64,000 nucleotides of DNA, taken from Pleurocapsa sp. PCC 7319. GTDB taxonomy: Bacteria > Cyanobacteriota > Cyanobacteriia > Cyanobacteriales > Xenococcaceae. Position 1 is the first letter of the stretch; each line of letters opens with the position of its first letter. The stretch is from positions 20,167-84,166 of the forward strand of contig NZ_KB235924.1 of assembly GCF_000332195.1 (NCBI RefSeq), read 5' to 3'. The translations under genes were made by a program, and so were the position numbers. Of this stretch, positions 38,347-46,754 are shown piece after piece. Below the pieces are notes generated by a model. The model did not search any database. It was not told where the DNA came from and saw only the letters and a list, made by a program, of their open reading frames with translations.

Positions 38347-38865
38347 TTACCTCATTTCTAATTGCCGTAGTAGCCTTGACAATGATACTTCATCTAATTT
38401 TACTAAGGTTGTAGTGATGACTCTTATTGCATCTATATAGCTCAAATAAATTTCATATTTTTCTCGTTTATCGGTAGGAATTTTGTCAAAGGCAACTCCT
38501 TTACCCCAACGATGAATAGTATTAGGTTTAATTTTTAAGAGGCTAGCAATCAAATTAATACACTGTTCTCGATAACCATGTTCTGACTCCATGGCTAAAA
38601 TTTGCCCCTCTGTGAAACGAGATTTACCATTTTTCTTAGTAGCTTCTAATCCAAACCAACGACGACAAAATCTTCTAGGGTGCATTCCCTGTTTTTGGTT
38701 AATACTAGTTTGTAAAATCTTGGAAGAAAGACTGATTAACTGTTTATCTCTTTTTTGATTACAAGAGTATAGTTTATCTTGAAAACCAAACTTATTTTCT
38801 ACTAAATTATTGTTTTGATTAGAGCTAACTAAACTACTTACCGGAATATTTGTCTTATAAATCAT
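38347..38865 (-). CDS. Putative DNA-binding protein upstream of the PKS operon
   Basis: The protein has 172 residues, and GGAGAAG lies about 9 bases before the ATG. The N-terminal 55 residues are Asn/Ser-rich and probably flexible. The rest is ordered and basic: HPRRFCRRWFGLEATKKNG, FTEGQILAMESEHGYREQCINL and LLKIKPNTIHRWGKG. The last has the look of a helix-turn-helix recognition helix. No known family was recognised with certainty. Its position as the last regulator-like gene before the PKS genes on the same strand suggests pathway control, but this is inference. Confidence 0.5.
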   Translation of the reverse strand: MIYKTNIPVSSLVSSNQNNNLVENKFGFQDKLYSCNQKRDKQLISLSSKILQTSINQKQGMHPRRFCRRWFGLEATKKNGKSRFTEGQILAMESEHGYREQCINLIASLLKIKPNTIHRWGKGVAFDKIPTDKREKYEIYLSYIDAIRVITTTLVKLDEVSLSRLLRQLEMR

Positions 38866-39532
38866 TTAATTACTTCTCCAGATGTTAATTATTGATTGAG
38901 TGTTGTTATAAATAGCAATTAGGCGGAATAAAAAACTGCTAATTACTTTCAAGCATCTGGTTTTTTATTTCATTAATAAAAGTGTTGTTTAATACTTCTA
39001 GTTAGCTTTCTGGAATAAATGGCGTAACTCTGCATTTTGTTACATTACTCAATAATCCGCTTGATTTCACATCTCTCTCAGAAAAAGTAACAAGCCGATC
39101 AATTAGGGAAGACTTCATTTTAAAACCGTAGTTCTCAAACGGGATAATTTTTAAAAGATTTTGGATTGCGGTACGCGTACCGTGGGTCAATTTTTCCCGT
39201 CTCCCTATTTCCTCATGTTGATAATTTCTTAAAGTCCAAGAGAAGAAAACTGATAGAACAAGGAATCGACAGAAAAGTTTAGTAACGAGTTTGTAACCTT
39301 TGGTCAGTTAGGGTGAGGAGGAGTAAAAAAGGCTCGAGGCTCAGGAGTTGGTCAACCAAACTAATTAGTAGTCTGAACAAAAGTCGGAGTCTCGAGAAGT
39401 AAAAAAGGTAGTGCCAAAGAGTGTTACCGACAATTCTAAACTAAAGCCTAAAACAACAGTATTATTCACCAGAATAACTTTTAACCAAGAAAATAAGCCG
39501 AAAAAAGCAGCCAATCAACCAAGAAATGTTCG
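38866..39532. other. Intergenic region between divergent regulator and taxis genes
   Basis: This 667-base stretch has no supported gene. It holds a perfect 14-base palindrome CGGTACGCGTACCG at 39169-39182. It also holds two GTAAAAAAGG-containing direct repeats near 39324 and 39400, next to CTCGAG sites. Since the flanking genes point away from each other, promoters for both should lie here. I could not define -10/-35 boxes with confidence. Confidence 0.5.
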
Positions 39533-40195
39533 ATGAATAAGATAATAACTTTTAATCATAACCAAAACCATCAAAGTCAAACAGCCAGTGTGCTCAATTA
39601 TCAGCCAAGTCCAGAGCTGAGTCCAGAAGTCGAAGGCACCGCCGAGGTACATAGCCTAGCAGCAGTGATCGGGAATGTGTATCTGGGAGAGAGAGTAATG
39701 GTAGCGCCAGGAGCCTCAATTAGAGGAGAACGGGAGCGACTAGTGTGGGTGAGTCAAGAGGTGCAAATAAGAGATGGAGTAATAGTACAGGGAGTAGACA
39801 CAGGACATCATCAAGAACTGATGGGGGAGCCGGTAGTAGAGGTAAATGGACATTACTATGGAGTGTATATCGATAGAGGAGTGACTCTAGCCCATCAATG
39901 TCAGATATGCGGACCAGCAAGTATCGGAGCAGAGACCTATGTGGGGATGCAATCACTAATCTTTAGAGCGACAGTAGGAAGTAATTGCGTGGTGGAGCCC
40001 AAAGCGTTGGTGATGGGAGTGAATATAGCAGATGACCGCTACGTACCAGCAGGAGCCTTAATCACAACTCAAGCAGCCGCCGATGATTTGCCGGGAATCA
40101 GCCCCAGATACTCTTCTCGCCGTCGACAGCCGATGGTAGCCCAGGGGAGAAAATTCAACGCCAAAGTGATTAGCTCAGAAAACCAGGTAGCTTAA
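39533..40195 (+). CDS. CcmM-like gamma-carbonic-anhydrase fold protein with altered zinc site
   Basis: The protein has 220 residues with left-handed beta-helix hexapeptide repeats. It aligns along most of its length with the N-terminal gamma-carbonic anhydrase domain of CcmM (AAVIGNVYLGERVMVAPGAS, RYVPAGALITTQAAADDLP). CcmM binds zinc with three histidines. At those positions this protein has Q86 (in IVQG), H121 (in LAHQ) and C126 (in ICGP), so only one His is kept. It also lacks the Rubisco small-subunit-like repeats of full CcmM. It may be a scaffolding or regulatory paralogue, or a hydratase with an unusual metal site. It is the first gene of a plus-strand series leading into the taxis operon. 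Confidence 0.75.
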   Translation: MNKIITFNHNQNHQSQTASVLNYQPSPELSPEVEGTAEVHSLAAVIGNVYLGERVMVAPGASIRGERERLVWVSQEVQIRDGVIVQGVDTGHHQELMGEPVVEVNGHYYGVYIDRGVTLAHQCQICGPASIGAETYVGMQSLIFRATVGSNCVVEPKALVMGVNIADDRYVPAGALITTQAAADDLPGISPRYSSRRRQPMVAQGRKFNAKVISSENQVA

Positions 40196-40254
40196 AGCCG
40201 AAAATTGTACCGCCGTCTAGTTAATCCATTAACCATTGATTGTCCAACAGAGAA

Positions 40255-41061
40255 ATGAATAAAAAAGCTTCTGCCAAATCGACAAATTTACGAGCCCTCA
40301 AAGGGCAAGCCCTATCAGGAAATAAGTTTGATTTACCAACCCAAGGCGAGTTATTTGAAACCCTCAAACAACTGAGATTTGATGGTCGAGTAGAGTTAAG
40401 AGAGTCCAAAGGAGACCGTTGGACGATCTATCTGCATCTGGGTCGAGTAGTGTATGCCACAGGAGGAACACATCCGGTCAAAAGATGGCAGAGAAACATC
40501 ATCACGTATTTGCCAGAGCTGACAGCGCAACTGGCGGGGGAAACATCAGACCTGTCGCACATGACGGCAGAAAACTGCAATCGGTGTTGGCAGTATCAAC
40601 TACTGTATGACTGGGTCAAACAAGGAAAAATAAATCGACAACAGGCAACCAAGATCATCTGGTCGACAGTAGTCGAGGTGCTGTTTGATATTACCCAAGC
40701 GGGAAACATTAGCTACGAATTGCAGCCGGGAGAATCATCGGCTCAGGGAATAATCCTGATCGATGGGACTCGGATAGTAGCAGAGGTGAGGCGTCAGTGG
40801 GCATCATGGCAAGAAGCTCAAGCCACAGATTTTAGTCCCAATCTCGCACCGGTGATTAGAAAACCAGAGGAGTTACAACAAAGTACCTCAGCGAACTTAT
40901 TTGAGATGCTGAACCAGATGTTAAGCAAGGAGCAAACGCTAAGAGATCTGGCGTTTAACATGAAGCGAGAGACCCTATCGTTTACCCGGTCTTTATTGCC
41001 CTACTTACAGTCAGGGTTAGTCGAGTTAATCAATATACCAGACCTGCCGAACCAATGTTAG
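40255..41061 (+). CDS. PATAN-domain protein (N-terminal half of a PixG/PatA-type regulator)
   Basis: The ATG at 40255 (after AGAGAA) gives 268 residues. A TTG 15 bases upstream is less likely. The PATAN (PatA N-terminal, DUF4388-related) domain is seen in GELFETLKQLRFDGRVELRE and YLHLGRVVYATGGTHPVKRW, followed by a helical second half. In Synechocystis PixG and Anabaena PatA this domain is fused to a C-terminal receiver. Here the receiver is a separate frame that overlaps the end by seven bases. PATAN proteins bind partner regulators and CheA-type systems in phototaxis. It is the second gene of the operon. Confidence 0.8.
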   Translation: MNKKASAKSTNLRALKGQALSGNKFDLPTQGELFETLKQLRFDGRVELRESKGDRWTIYLHLGRVVYATGGTHPVKRWQRNIITYLPELTAQLAGETSDLSHMTAENCNRCWQYQLLYDWVKQGKINRQQATKIIWSTVVEVLFDITQAGNISYELQPGESSAQGIILIDGTRIVAEVRRQWASWQEAQATDFSPNLAPVIRKPEELQQSTSANLFEMLNQMLSKEQTLRDLAFNMKRETLSFTRSLLPYLQSGLVELINIPDLPNQC

Positions 41062-41519
41062 GAGTATCCTCAGAGGTGAAGTTGCAGCCACCATTAATTG
41101 CCTGTGTAGACGATAGCCCGTTAATCTGTAGTTCCTTAGAAAAATTTATGACGGGAGCAGGGTATCGTTTTGTGGGAATCAACGACCCGTTAAGAGCGTT
41201 TAGTATCCTGATGGCCCTCAAGCCAGATCTAATCTTTCTGGATTTAATGATGCCCAATATCAACGGTTACGAACTGTGCAATAAACTGCGTCAAATATCG
41301 ATCTTCCAGAATACGCCGATCATCATCCTGACGGGGAATGATGGCATGGTAGACCGAGTCAAAACCAAGTTGGTAGGAGCCTCAGACTTCCTGAGTAAGG
41401 CGAATGTGGATAAGCAGGCAGTCAAAGAGACAATGAGAAAACATCTTCGGCACTGCACCCTGAGCCAGCTGACAGGGAGTACGGCAAGAGACTTAAATTC
41501 GCGTCAACAAGTAGCTTAG
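41055..41519 (+). CDS. CheY-like receiver (C-terminal half of a PixG/PatA-type regulator)
   Basis: The protein has 154 residues with a receiver domain. CVDDSPLICSSL holds the acidic pair, LIFLDLMMPNINGYEL holds the phospho-accepting Asp, and IIILTGNDGMVDRVK and the lysine in LSKANVD complete the site. The start overlaps the PATAN gene. Reading the preceding bases in this frame gives PAEP, joining naturally to the upstream IPDL, so the two genes look like one PixG-type protein separated by a single-base shift. Translation may be coupled through the overlap. Confidence 0.8.
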   Translation: MLGVSSEVKLQPPLIACVDDSPLICSSLEKFMTGAGYRFVGINDPLRAFSILMALKPDLIFLDLMMPNINGYELCNKLRQISIFQNTPIIILTGNDGMVDRVKTKLVGASDFLSKANVDKQAVKETMRKHLRHCTLSQLTGSTARDLNSRQQVA

Positions 41520-41563
41520 AGGGTGCCAAAACTGTAACCAATCAACCAAGTAGAGCCAAAACC

Positions 41564-41842
41564 ATGAATAATTTTCCGATTATCTTATTCTTCTTACAGC
41601 GATTACAAAAAAGACTAGAGAGAATAGAAATCAGTAGTCCTAGTCTAGCCAGATGGATTTGCCGAGTGATACCGGCAAGTTGTCCGTTTGAACGGGAAAT
41701 CAAACTGGGTTCGTATACCCTGCTATCGATTCCGCCACTGTGTAAGTTGAATCCCTTTTATGACCAACTGATGCTGCTGAGGTTCAAATCATTAACCTAT
41801 CTGGCAGAAGAATGTCATGAAGATTTAACCCTCTACTGTTAA
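41564..41842 (+). CDS. Mo-dependent nitrogenase C-terminus-like small protein
   Basis: The protein has 92 residues. SLARWICRVIPASCPFEREIKL, then IPPLCKLNPFYDQL and LTYLAEECHED, match the Mo-nitro_C family of short cyanobacterial proteins, named for similarity to a nitrogenase-associated tail. Four Cys residues are conserved, which might bind metal. The family's role is unknown and it does not by itself imply nitrogen fixation. It sits inside the taxis operon, 44 bases after one receiver gene and about 100 before the next, so it may have been recruited as a partner of these regulators. Confidence 0.75.
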   Translation: MNNFPIILFFLQRLQKRLERIEISSPSLARWICRVIPASCPFEREIKLGSYTLLSIPPLCKLNPFYDQLMLLRFKSLTYLAEECHEDLTLYC

Positions 41843-41946
41843 TTGGCTGTGGCTGGCTCTTGGCTAAAGATATCGAGCCAGTCAGATTTAAAATCTCATT
41901 TAGGATCGCTCCCATATTATCAATTCCTTTACCTGTAATAAAGCTC

Positions 41947-42336
41947 ATGAATACAGCCCTGATTATCGAAGATTGTCTAGTAGACCGCAAAGTGTTGGAA
42001 TTGGGTTTACATCAAAGTGGTTTTGAGGTGCTCACAGCTCAAAGCGAAGAAGAAGCCCAAGAACAACTGCGACAATACCAACCCGATGTAATTTTTCTCG
42101 ATGTTTTACTACCAGGTCGGAGTGGATTTGAAATCTGTAGACAGTTCAAAAATGACCCCAGAACCAATCAGATACCGATCATCTTTTGTTCGAGCAAAGG
42201 AACGGAGTTAGATAAATTTTGGGGACTGAAGCAGGGAGCAGATGCCTATATCACCAAGCCAGTGGCATCACAAGAAATAGCCAGGATCTTGAGAGAAGTA
42301 ATCAACCCAGAGAATTTAACTCAGGAGGTGTCATAA
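41947..42336 (+). CDS. PixH/PilH-type CheY response regulator
   Basis: The protein has 129 residues from the ATG at 41947. An upstream extension in frame lacks receiver character and a ribosome site. It is a single receiver domain: TALIIEDCLVDRKVLELGL, DVIFLDVLLPGRSGFEI with the phospho-acceptor, IIFCSSKG and ITKPV. Its place between the PATAN/receiver pair and a CheW gene matches PixH in the Synechocystis pixGHIJL order. It should accept phosphate from the CheA hybrid at 46755 and pass the signal to pilus motors. Its stop codon overlaps the cheW start (TAATG). Confidence 0.85.
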   Translation: MNTALIIEDCLVDRKVLELGLHQSGFEVLTAQSEEEAQEQLRQYQPDVIFLDVLLPGRSGFEICRQFKNDPRTNQIPIIFCSSKGTELDKFWGLKQGADAYITKPVASQEIARILREVINPENLTQEVS

Positions 42337-42884
42337 TGTCAGCGGAAATATTGGCCACAGGGGTGAAGGAGTCAGAAAACAAATCCCTGGCTCCAGCTTC
42401 GAGCAGGGGGCAATTTTTGCGATTACATCTGGGGGGAGAAACAGTCAGCTTACTGCCGGCAGAGCAAGTGATGCAAGTATTGACGGTGGCCACGGAGTTA
42501 GTGGTGCCGATGCCCCACATGGCCAGCTGGATCATGGGGGCGTACAATCATCGGGGAGAAATCCTGTTGCTGGCAGATTTAAGTCATTTAATGGGGTTGG
42601 GACTGATCTCGCAACAAGCCAGGTCAGTAGCCAATTACACGACAATTGTGGTTCAGGTAGGACCAGAAAATGCCGCCAATCGGCTACTGGGATTAGTCGT
42701 GGACCAGGTCAAACGCACCGAACAGTGTGAATTGAATTCAATTCAGGCAGCAACGGCAGAGGGCAATAGTGAGATGGGACAACTGTTGCAGGGTTACTGC
42801 TCGCCATCAGCCAGTGAAGTGTTGCCAGTGGTGGACCTGGAGCTGGTTTGGCAAAAGATTGTCGAAGACCCCATCAGTGGTTGA
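42336..42884 (+). CDS. CheW-like adaptor (PixI/PilI type)
   Basis: The protein has 182 residues. An AGGAGGTG ribosome site precedes ATG 42336, which overlaps the previous stop by one base. The CheW beta-barrel pattern is seen as FLRLHLGGETVSLLPAEQVMQV, MGAYNHRGEILLLADL, and GLVVDQVKRTEQ. CheW links the chemoreceptor to CheA. Both partners are encoded downstream. It belongs to the same transcript as the preceding receiver gene. Confidence 0.88.
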   Translation: MSAEILATGVKESENKSLAPASSRGQFLRLHLGGETVSLLPAEQVMQVLTVATELVVPMPHMASWIMGAYNHRGEILLLADLSHLMGLGLISQQARSVANYTTIVVQVGPENAANRLLGLVVDQVKRTEQCELNSIQAATAEGNSEMGQLLQGYCSPSASEVLPVVDLELVWQKIVEDPISG

Positions 42885-43092
42885 GGTGGGTCAGAACGAT
42901 AACGGGTGAACGAAAAAAGGTGTGGGAGTTAAATAAGACAAACGCTTGAAGTAACGAGTAAAAAGTAACGAGTAACGAAAATTTAAATTTTGGCCACCGT
43001 AAATTTCGCTCACCCAACGATAAATCAGCCAGTTCACACTTAATTCTCAACTGAGTCAAATATTCTACACACATCTAGTCTGAATTATTCTA

Positions 43093-45894
43093 ATGATTAC
43101 TAATTTATTTATTCAAGATTCATCAGGAGTTAGAAATAAAATTACTCAAGCCAAAAATGCCTCGAAGGTGCTCAAATCAGTGGCGGCTTCGGAATTACCA
43201 CTAAAGGAGCGCATCTTCCGCTCGTGGACGGGGTTAGATTTGCGACGCAAAGCCACCTTAATTGCCCTAGCAATTGGCATCGTACCGATCGCCACGGTGG
43301 GGGGGGTAGCCCATCATTTAGCGACCCAATCGTTGATGAAACAGATCGTCAGCGATCAAGAGAGTACCACCTTGGAGATCAGACAAAAAGTCAGTCTGTT
43401 TACCAATCATTTGATTAGTGATATCGATTCCATTGCCAGCTCGCCACTATATACAGATTCGGGAATCAACCAAGTGGCATCAGTATCGCAGAAGATTGCC
43501 CATTTAGATAACTACATAGATACCCATCGGCATCAATATGACAGCATTGCCATGTTTGATACTAATGGTAATTTGATGTTTCAATCAAAATCGCCACGAC
43601 CGTTAGACTCAACAGAAAATTATAGTAACCGGGAATATTTTCAGCGAGCGATTGAATCCCAGTCAGTGGCGGTGAATACACCAGAGATCAATTCGGCAGC
43701 ATCAGTGAACAATAGTCTCGATATAGCCGCCCCGATTAAGGATGAAGAGACGGGAGCGGTGATTGGGGTACTGGCAGCTCGAATGCCGTTAACCAATTGG
43801 CAGCATATCTTTCAACCATCTCTGTTGCGGGGATTAGAACACAAGCTAGTCGATAGCAATGGACAAGTATTTGCGGCAGATGAAAGAGAGTTACTCGGTC
43901 GAGATGCGGGGATGGATTTTAAAGACCTACCGGAGCTGATGGCGCAGGTACAAGAGAAACTGAGCAATGGAGGCAAAGCAACAAGTATCATCGGTACCAG
44001 GGTGATGTTTGATAATAATGACCGAGACGATTCGATCGTCAGTGTGGCCTCGATCCCGCAAATAGAGGGCGTAATGGGTTCAGGTTGGCAGCTGGCGGTA
44101 TCCACGCCAGTAGATGAAGCCTTTGCGCCGCTGAATCAATTACGTTTAACCTTACTGCTGGGGACGACGGGAGCAGCCTTGTTGATTGGGGGTCTGGCAG
44201 CTCTGCTGGCTCATCAAGCCACCTTACCGATTGTGGCCGCAGCCGGAGCAGTCAAGAAGATTGGACGGGGTGATTGGGATACCCAGCTGGAAGTGACCGG
44301 TTCCGATGAGTTAGCGACCCTGGGGAGTAACATCAATAAGATGGCAGTACAGCTCAAGTCGCTGATTGTACAGAAGGATAAAGCAGCCAGACGCTCCCAA
44401 CTACTCAAAGATTTGACCCTCAAACTAGCAGGAGCAGTCGATTCACGAGCGGTGTTTCAGTTAGCAGTCGAAGAAATCATCCCGATCCTCAAGGTAGACC
44501 GGGCGATCATCTATCGTCATCAACGGGATGAGCAAGGAGAGATTGTCGCCGAAGCAGTCAAATCAGACCGGGTGGCGAGATTACAGACCAAGGTAGCCCA
44601 ACTCAACTATCTGCATCAATATCTGATGGAGGATGACTCCGAACAGGTAAGAGTGGTCAATAATATTTACCAAGCCAAATTCAAGCTGCCTCATTTAAGA
44701 GAACTCGAAGCATTTGAAGTCAAATCAGAGTTATCAGCACCGCTATTTGTGGGACAACAGTTTCAAGGATTTTTGGTAATCCAGCAATGTGACCGTTCAC
44801 GAACCTGGAGACAGGGAGAGATTGACTTTTTTGCCCAACTAGCATCTCAAGTGATGTTAGCCAAAGAGAGAACGGACTTGTTACTGGAGCAAAAAAGCCT
44901 CAAGGAACAACTGCAACAACAGGCGATGGAGTTATTGATGGAGGTCGACCCGATTAGCAAAGGAGATTTAACCATCAGAGCGACTATTAGAGAGGGAGAG
45001 ATTGGCACGATAGCTGACTCCTACAATGCGACGGTAGAAAACCTAAGGCAAATAGTGACCCAGGTGCAACAATCGGTGACCCAAATAGCGAGCACCACGT
45101 CGAACAATGGGGAGATCGCCCAATCCCTATCTTCCAGTGCTACGGAACAATCAGAAGCGATCGCCTCGGCACTGAAACAAATCAAGACGATGACCGAATC
45201 GATTCAAAATGTGGCAGCCCATGCCGAATTAGTGGAAAAATCGTTCCAAGAAGTAACCAATACAGTAACGGTGGGCAATTTAGGCATGGAGCGGACGGTA
45301 GAAGGAATCTTTGCCATCCGAGAAACCGTAGCTGATACCGCCAAAAAAGTGAAACGGTTGGGAGAATCATCCCTAAAGATTTCTAAGGTAGTCAACCTGA
45401 TTAATAGTTTTGCCGACCGGACCAATCTGTTAGCGTTAAATGCATCCTTGGAGGCCAATCGCGCCGGTCAAGATGGACAGAACTTTGCCATCGTGGCTGA
45501 GGAAGTGCAAACCTTAGCCAAACAGTCCGCCGAAGCGACCACGGAGATTGAAAAACTAGTAGCCAGTATCCAGCTAGATACCAAAGAAGTATCGACAGCG
45601 ATGGAACAGGGCACAGAGCAAGTGGTAGCGGGGACCAAGTTGGTCAATGAAACCCGTCAAAAGTTAAATCAGATTGCCTCATCGAGTACGGTAGTGGGAG
45701 ATCGGCTCAAGCAGATTGCCCAAGAAACAGTTCAGCAGTCACGAGCCAGTCAGCAAATCAATAATACTATTGCTGAAGTAGCCCAAATCGCCAGCCAAAC
45801 TTCAAGTGATGCGATCGCCGTTTCTGACTCGACCAAACAGCTGTTGAAGATCACCGATCAACTTCAGACCAGCGCTCAAAAGTTCAAAGTTTAA
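43093..45894 (+). CDS. Methyl-accepting chemotaxis protein with dCache and GAF domains
   Basis: The protein has 933 residues. TM1 is about 54-77. A periplasmic double-Cache-like domain is about 80-340, with YDSIAMFDTNGNLMFQS, DIAAPIKDEETGAVIGVLA and a second lobe. TM2 is about 352-372. A HAMP domain follows, then a GAF domain (440-590, DRAIIYRHQRDEQGEIVAEAV), a second HAMP-like segment and the MCP signalling hairpin with FADRTNLLALNASLEANRAG. The GAF lacks the Cys of bilin-binding photoreceptors such as PixJ in the region I can read, so the input may be a small ligand seen by the Cache domain. It should form an array with the neighbouring CheW and CheA. Confidence 0.9.
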   Translation: MITNLFIQDSSGVRNKITQAKNASKVLKSVAASELPLKERIFRSWTGLDLRRKATLIALAIGIVPIATVGGVAHHLATQSLMKQIVSDQESTTLEIRQKVSLFTNHLISDIDSIASSPLYTDSGINQVASVSQKIAHLDNYIDTHRHQYDSIAMFDTNGNLMFQSKSPRPLDSTENYSNREYFQRAIESQSVAVNTPEINSAASVNNSLDIAAPIKDEETGAVIGVLAARMPLTNWQHIFQPSLLRGLEHKLVDSNGQVFAADERELLGRDAGMDFKDLPELMAQVQEKLSNGGKATSIIGTRVMFDNNDRDDSIVSVASIPQIEGVMGSGWQLAVSTPVDEAFAPLNQLRLTLLLGTTGAALLIGGLAALLAHQATLPIVAAAGAVKKIGRGDWDTQLEVTGSDELATLGSNINKMAVQLKSLIVQKDKAARRSQLLKDLTLKLAGAVDSRAVFQLAVEEIIPILKVDRAIIYRHQRDEQGEIVAEAVKSDRVARLQTKVAQLNYLHQYLMEDDSEQVRVVNNIYQAKFKLPHLRELEAFEVKSELSAPLFVGQQFQGFLVIQQCDRSRTWRQGEIDFFAQLASQVMLAKERTDLLLEQKSLKEQLQQQAMELLMEVDPISKGDLTIRATIREGEIGTIADSYNATVENLRQIVTQVQQSVTQIASTTSNNGEIAQSLSSSATEQSEAIASALKQIKTMTESIQNVAAHAELVEKSFQEVTNTVTVGNLGMERTVEGIFAIRETVADTAKKVKRLGESSLKISKVVNLINSFADRTNLLALNASLEANRAGQDGQNFAIVAEEVQTLAKQSAEATTEIEKLVASIQLDTKEVSTAMEQGTEQVVAGTKLVNETRQKLNQIASSSTVVGDRLKQIAQETVQQSRASQQINNTIAEVAQIASQTSSDAIAVSDSTKQLLKITDQLQTSAQKFKV

Positions 45895-46054
45895 TTGCTA
45901 CTTACTATTTCTCAAGAGATGAATTGTGGGCTTTAGCTGTGAGTTTTTAGCTAGTACTAGCTCTGATTCATCTCCTAGTCCTAATCTTTTGATTGGCGAT
46001 TGACGGTTATGGGAGCAGCACTAATCACTCAGTTAATTATTTAAAGCCCAAAAT

Positions 46055-46255
46055 ATGAATTCCGAAGCTAGACCAGTAAAACAGTTAAACCTCCATTTTT
46101 CCCAATTAGAGCAGGGGATTGAAAGTACTTCTCTGGCAAATCGAAGTCGGCGAAACCAGCGATGGCAACTCAAGTTGTTGCGAATGTTCTGGGAATACCG
46201 TCATCGTCGTTTTTCTGCTGTTAGCATTCAAGTAGATCGGCGATCTGCTTTTTGA
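46055..46255 (+). CDS. Small basic hypothetical protein
   Basis: The protein has 66 residues, strongly basic towards the C terminus (SRRNQRWQLKLLRMFWEYRHRRF), and belongs to no family I recognise. It is placed between the receptor and CheA genes on the same strand. No clear ribosome binding site precedes the ATG. It may be a real small partner protein or a chance frame. Confidence 0.3.
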   Translation: MNSEARPVKQLNLHFSQLEQGIESTSLANRSRRNQRWQLKLLRMFWEYRHRRFSAVSIQVDRRSAF

Positions 46256-46544
46256 ATAATTGCATTAGCACAATTGATAACTATTTCTTATCTATACACT
46301 TTTTGTTTCTAGTTTGTTACTTTTGATTCTTTAATATGATGTCATGCTAAAAAGCTCAAGTAATTTACTAGGAGATATAGTAAAGCAGCTTAGAATTATA
46401 TTTTAAAAAAATATAAAACTTCTAGGATAGATTTAGTCAACCTTAACTAAGTCTAATAGTTATCAACAATAATCAGGATGTTAGATTACATCAAAAATAT
46501 ATTAATTAACGCTAAATTTTCCGTTGCTAAATTAAAGTTAAGTC

Positions 46545-46715
46545 ATGAGTACAAAAGTTAGGAAAGCAAAACAATTTCACCCCAATTTTCGAAAATTAAG
46601 ACCTGATTTTAATCGTACTCAAAGCAAAAGTATAGAACACAGTAATTTATTGTTGGTAATTTTGCTACAGCTATCAATGGCATCAATTTTCCTTCATGCT
46701 TATTTTCTCCATTAG
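46545..46715 (+). CDS. Possible small membrane protein
   Basis: The 56-codon frame has a basic N-terminal half (MSTKVRKAKQFHPNFRKLRP) and a C-terminal hydrophobic helix (LLLVILLQLSMASIFL), the profile of a single-pass small membrane protein with its N terminus inside. It stops 40 bases before the CheA gene. The ribosome site is weak. The rest of the 46256-46754 gap is AT-rich with nothing recognisable. Confidence 0.35.
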   Translation: MSTKVRKAKQFHPNFRKLRPDFNRTQSKSIEHSNLLLVILLQLSMASIFLHAYFLH

Positions 46716-46754
46716 AGCAACTAGCAGTCATTAGTTCTAAATTATTATTACATC

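Noticed and set aside
39002-39190. 62-codon minus-strand frame in the regulator/taxis gap
   Set aside because: It starts inside the 14-base palindrome with no ribosome site and ordinary chance composition.
41860-41946. 29-residue extension of the PixH-like receiver
   Set aside because: The receiver domain begins at the internal ATG 41947, and the extension has no homologous character.
42219-42335. 39-residue extension of the CheW-like protein
   Set aside because: It lies entirely over the receiver gene in another frame, and AGGAGGTG marks the start at 42336.
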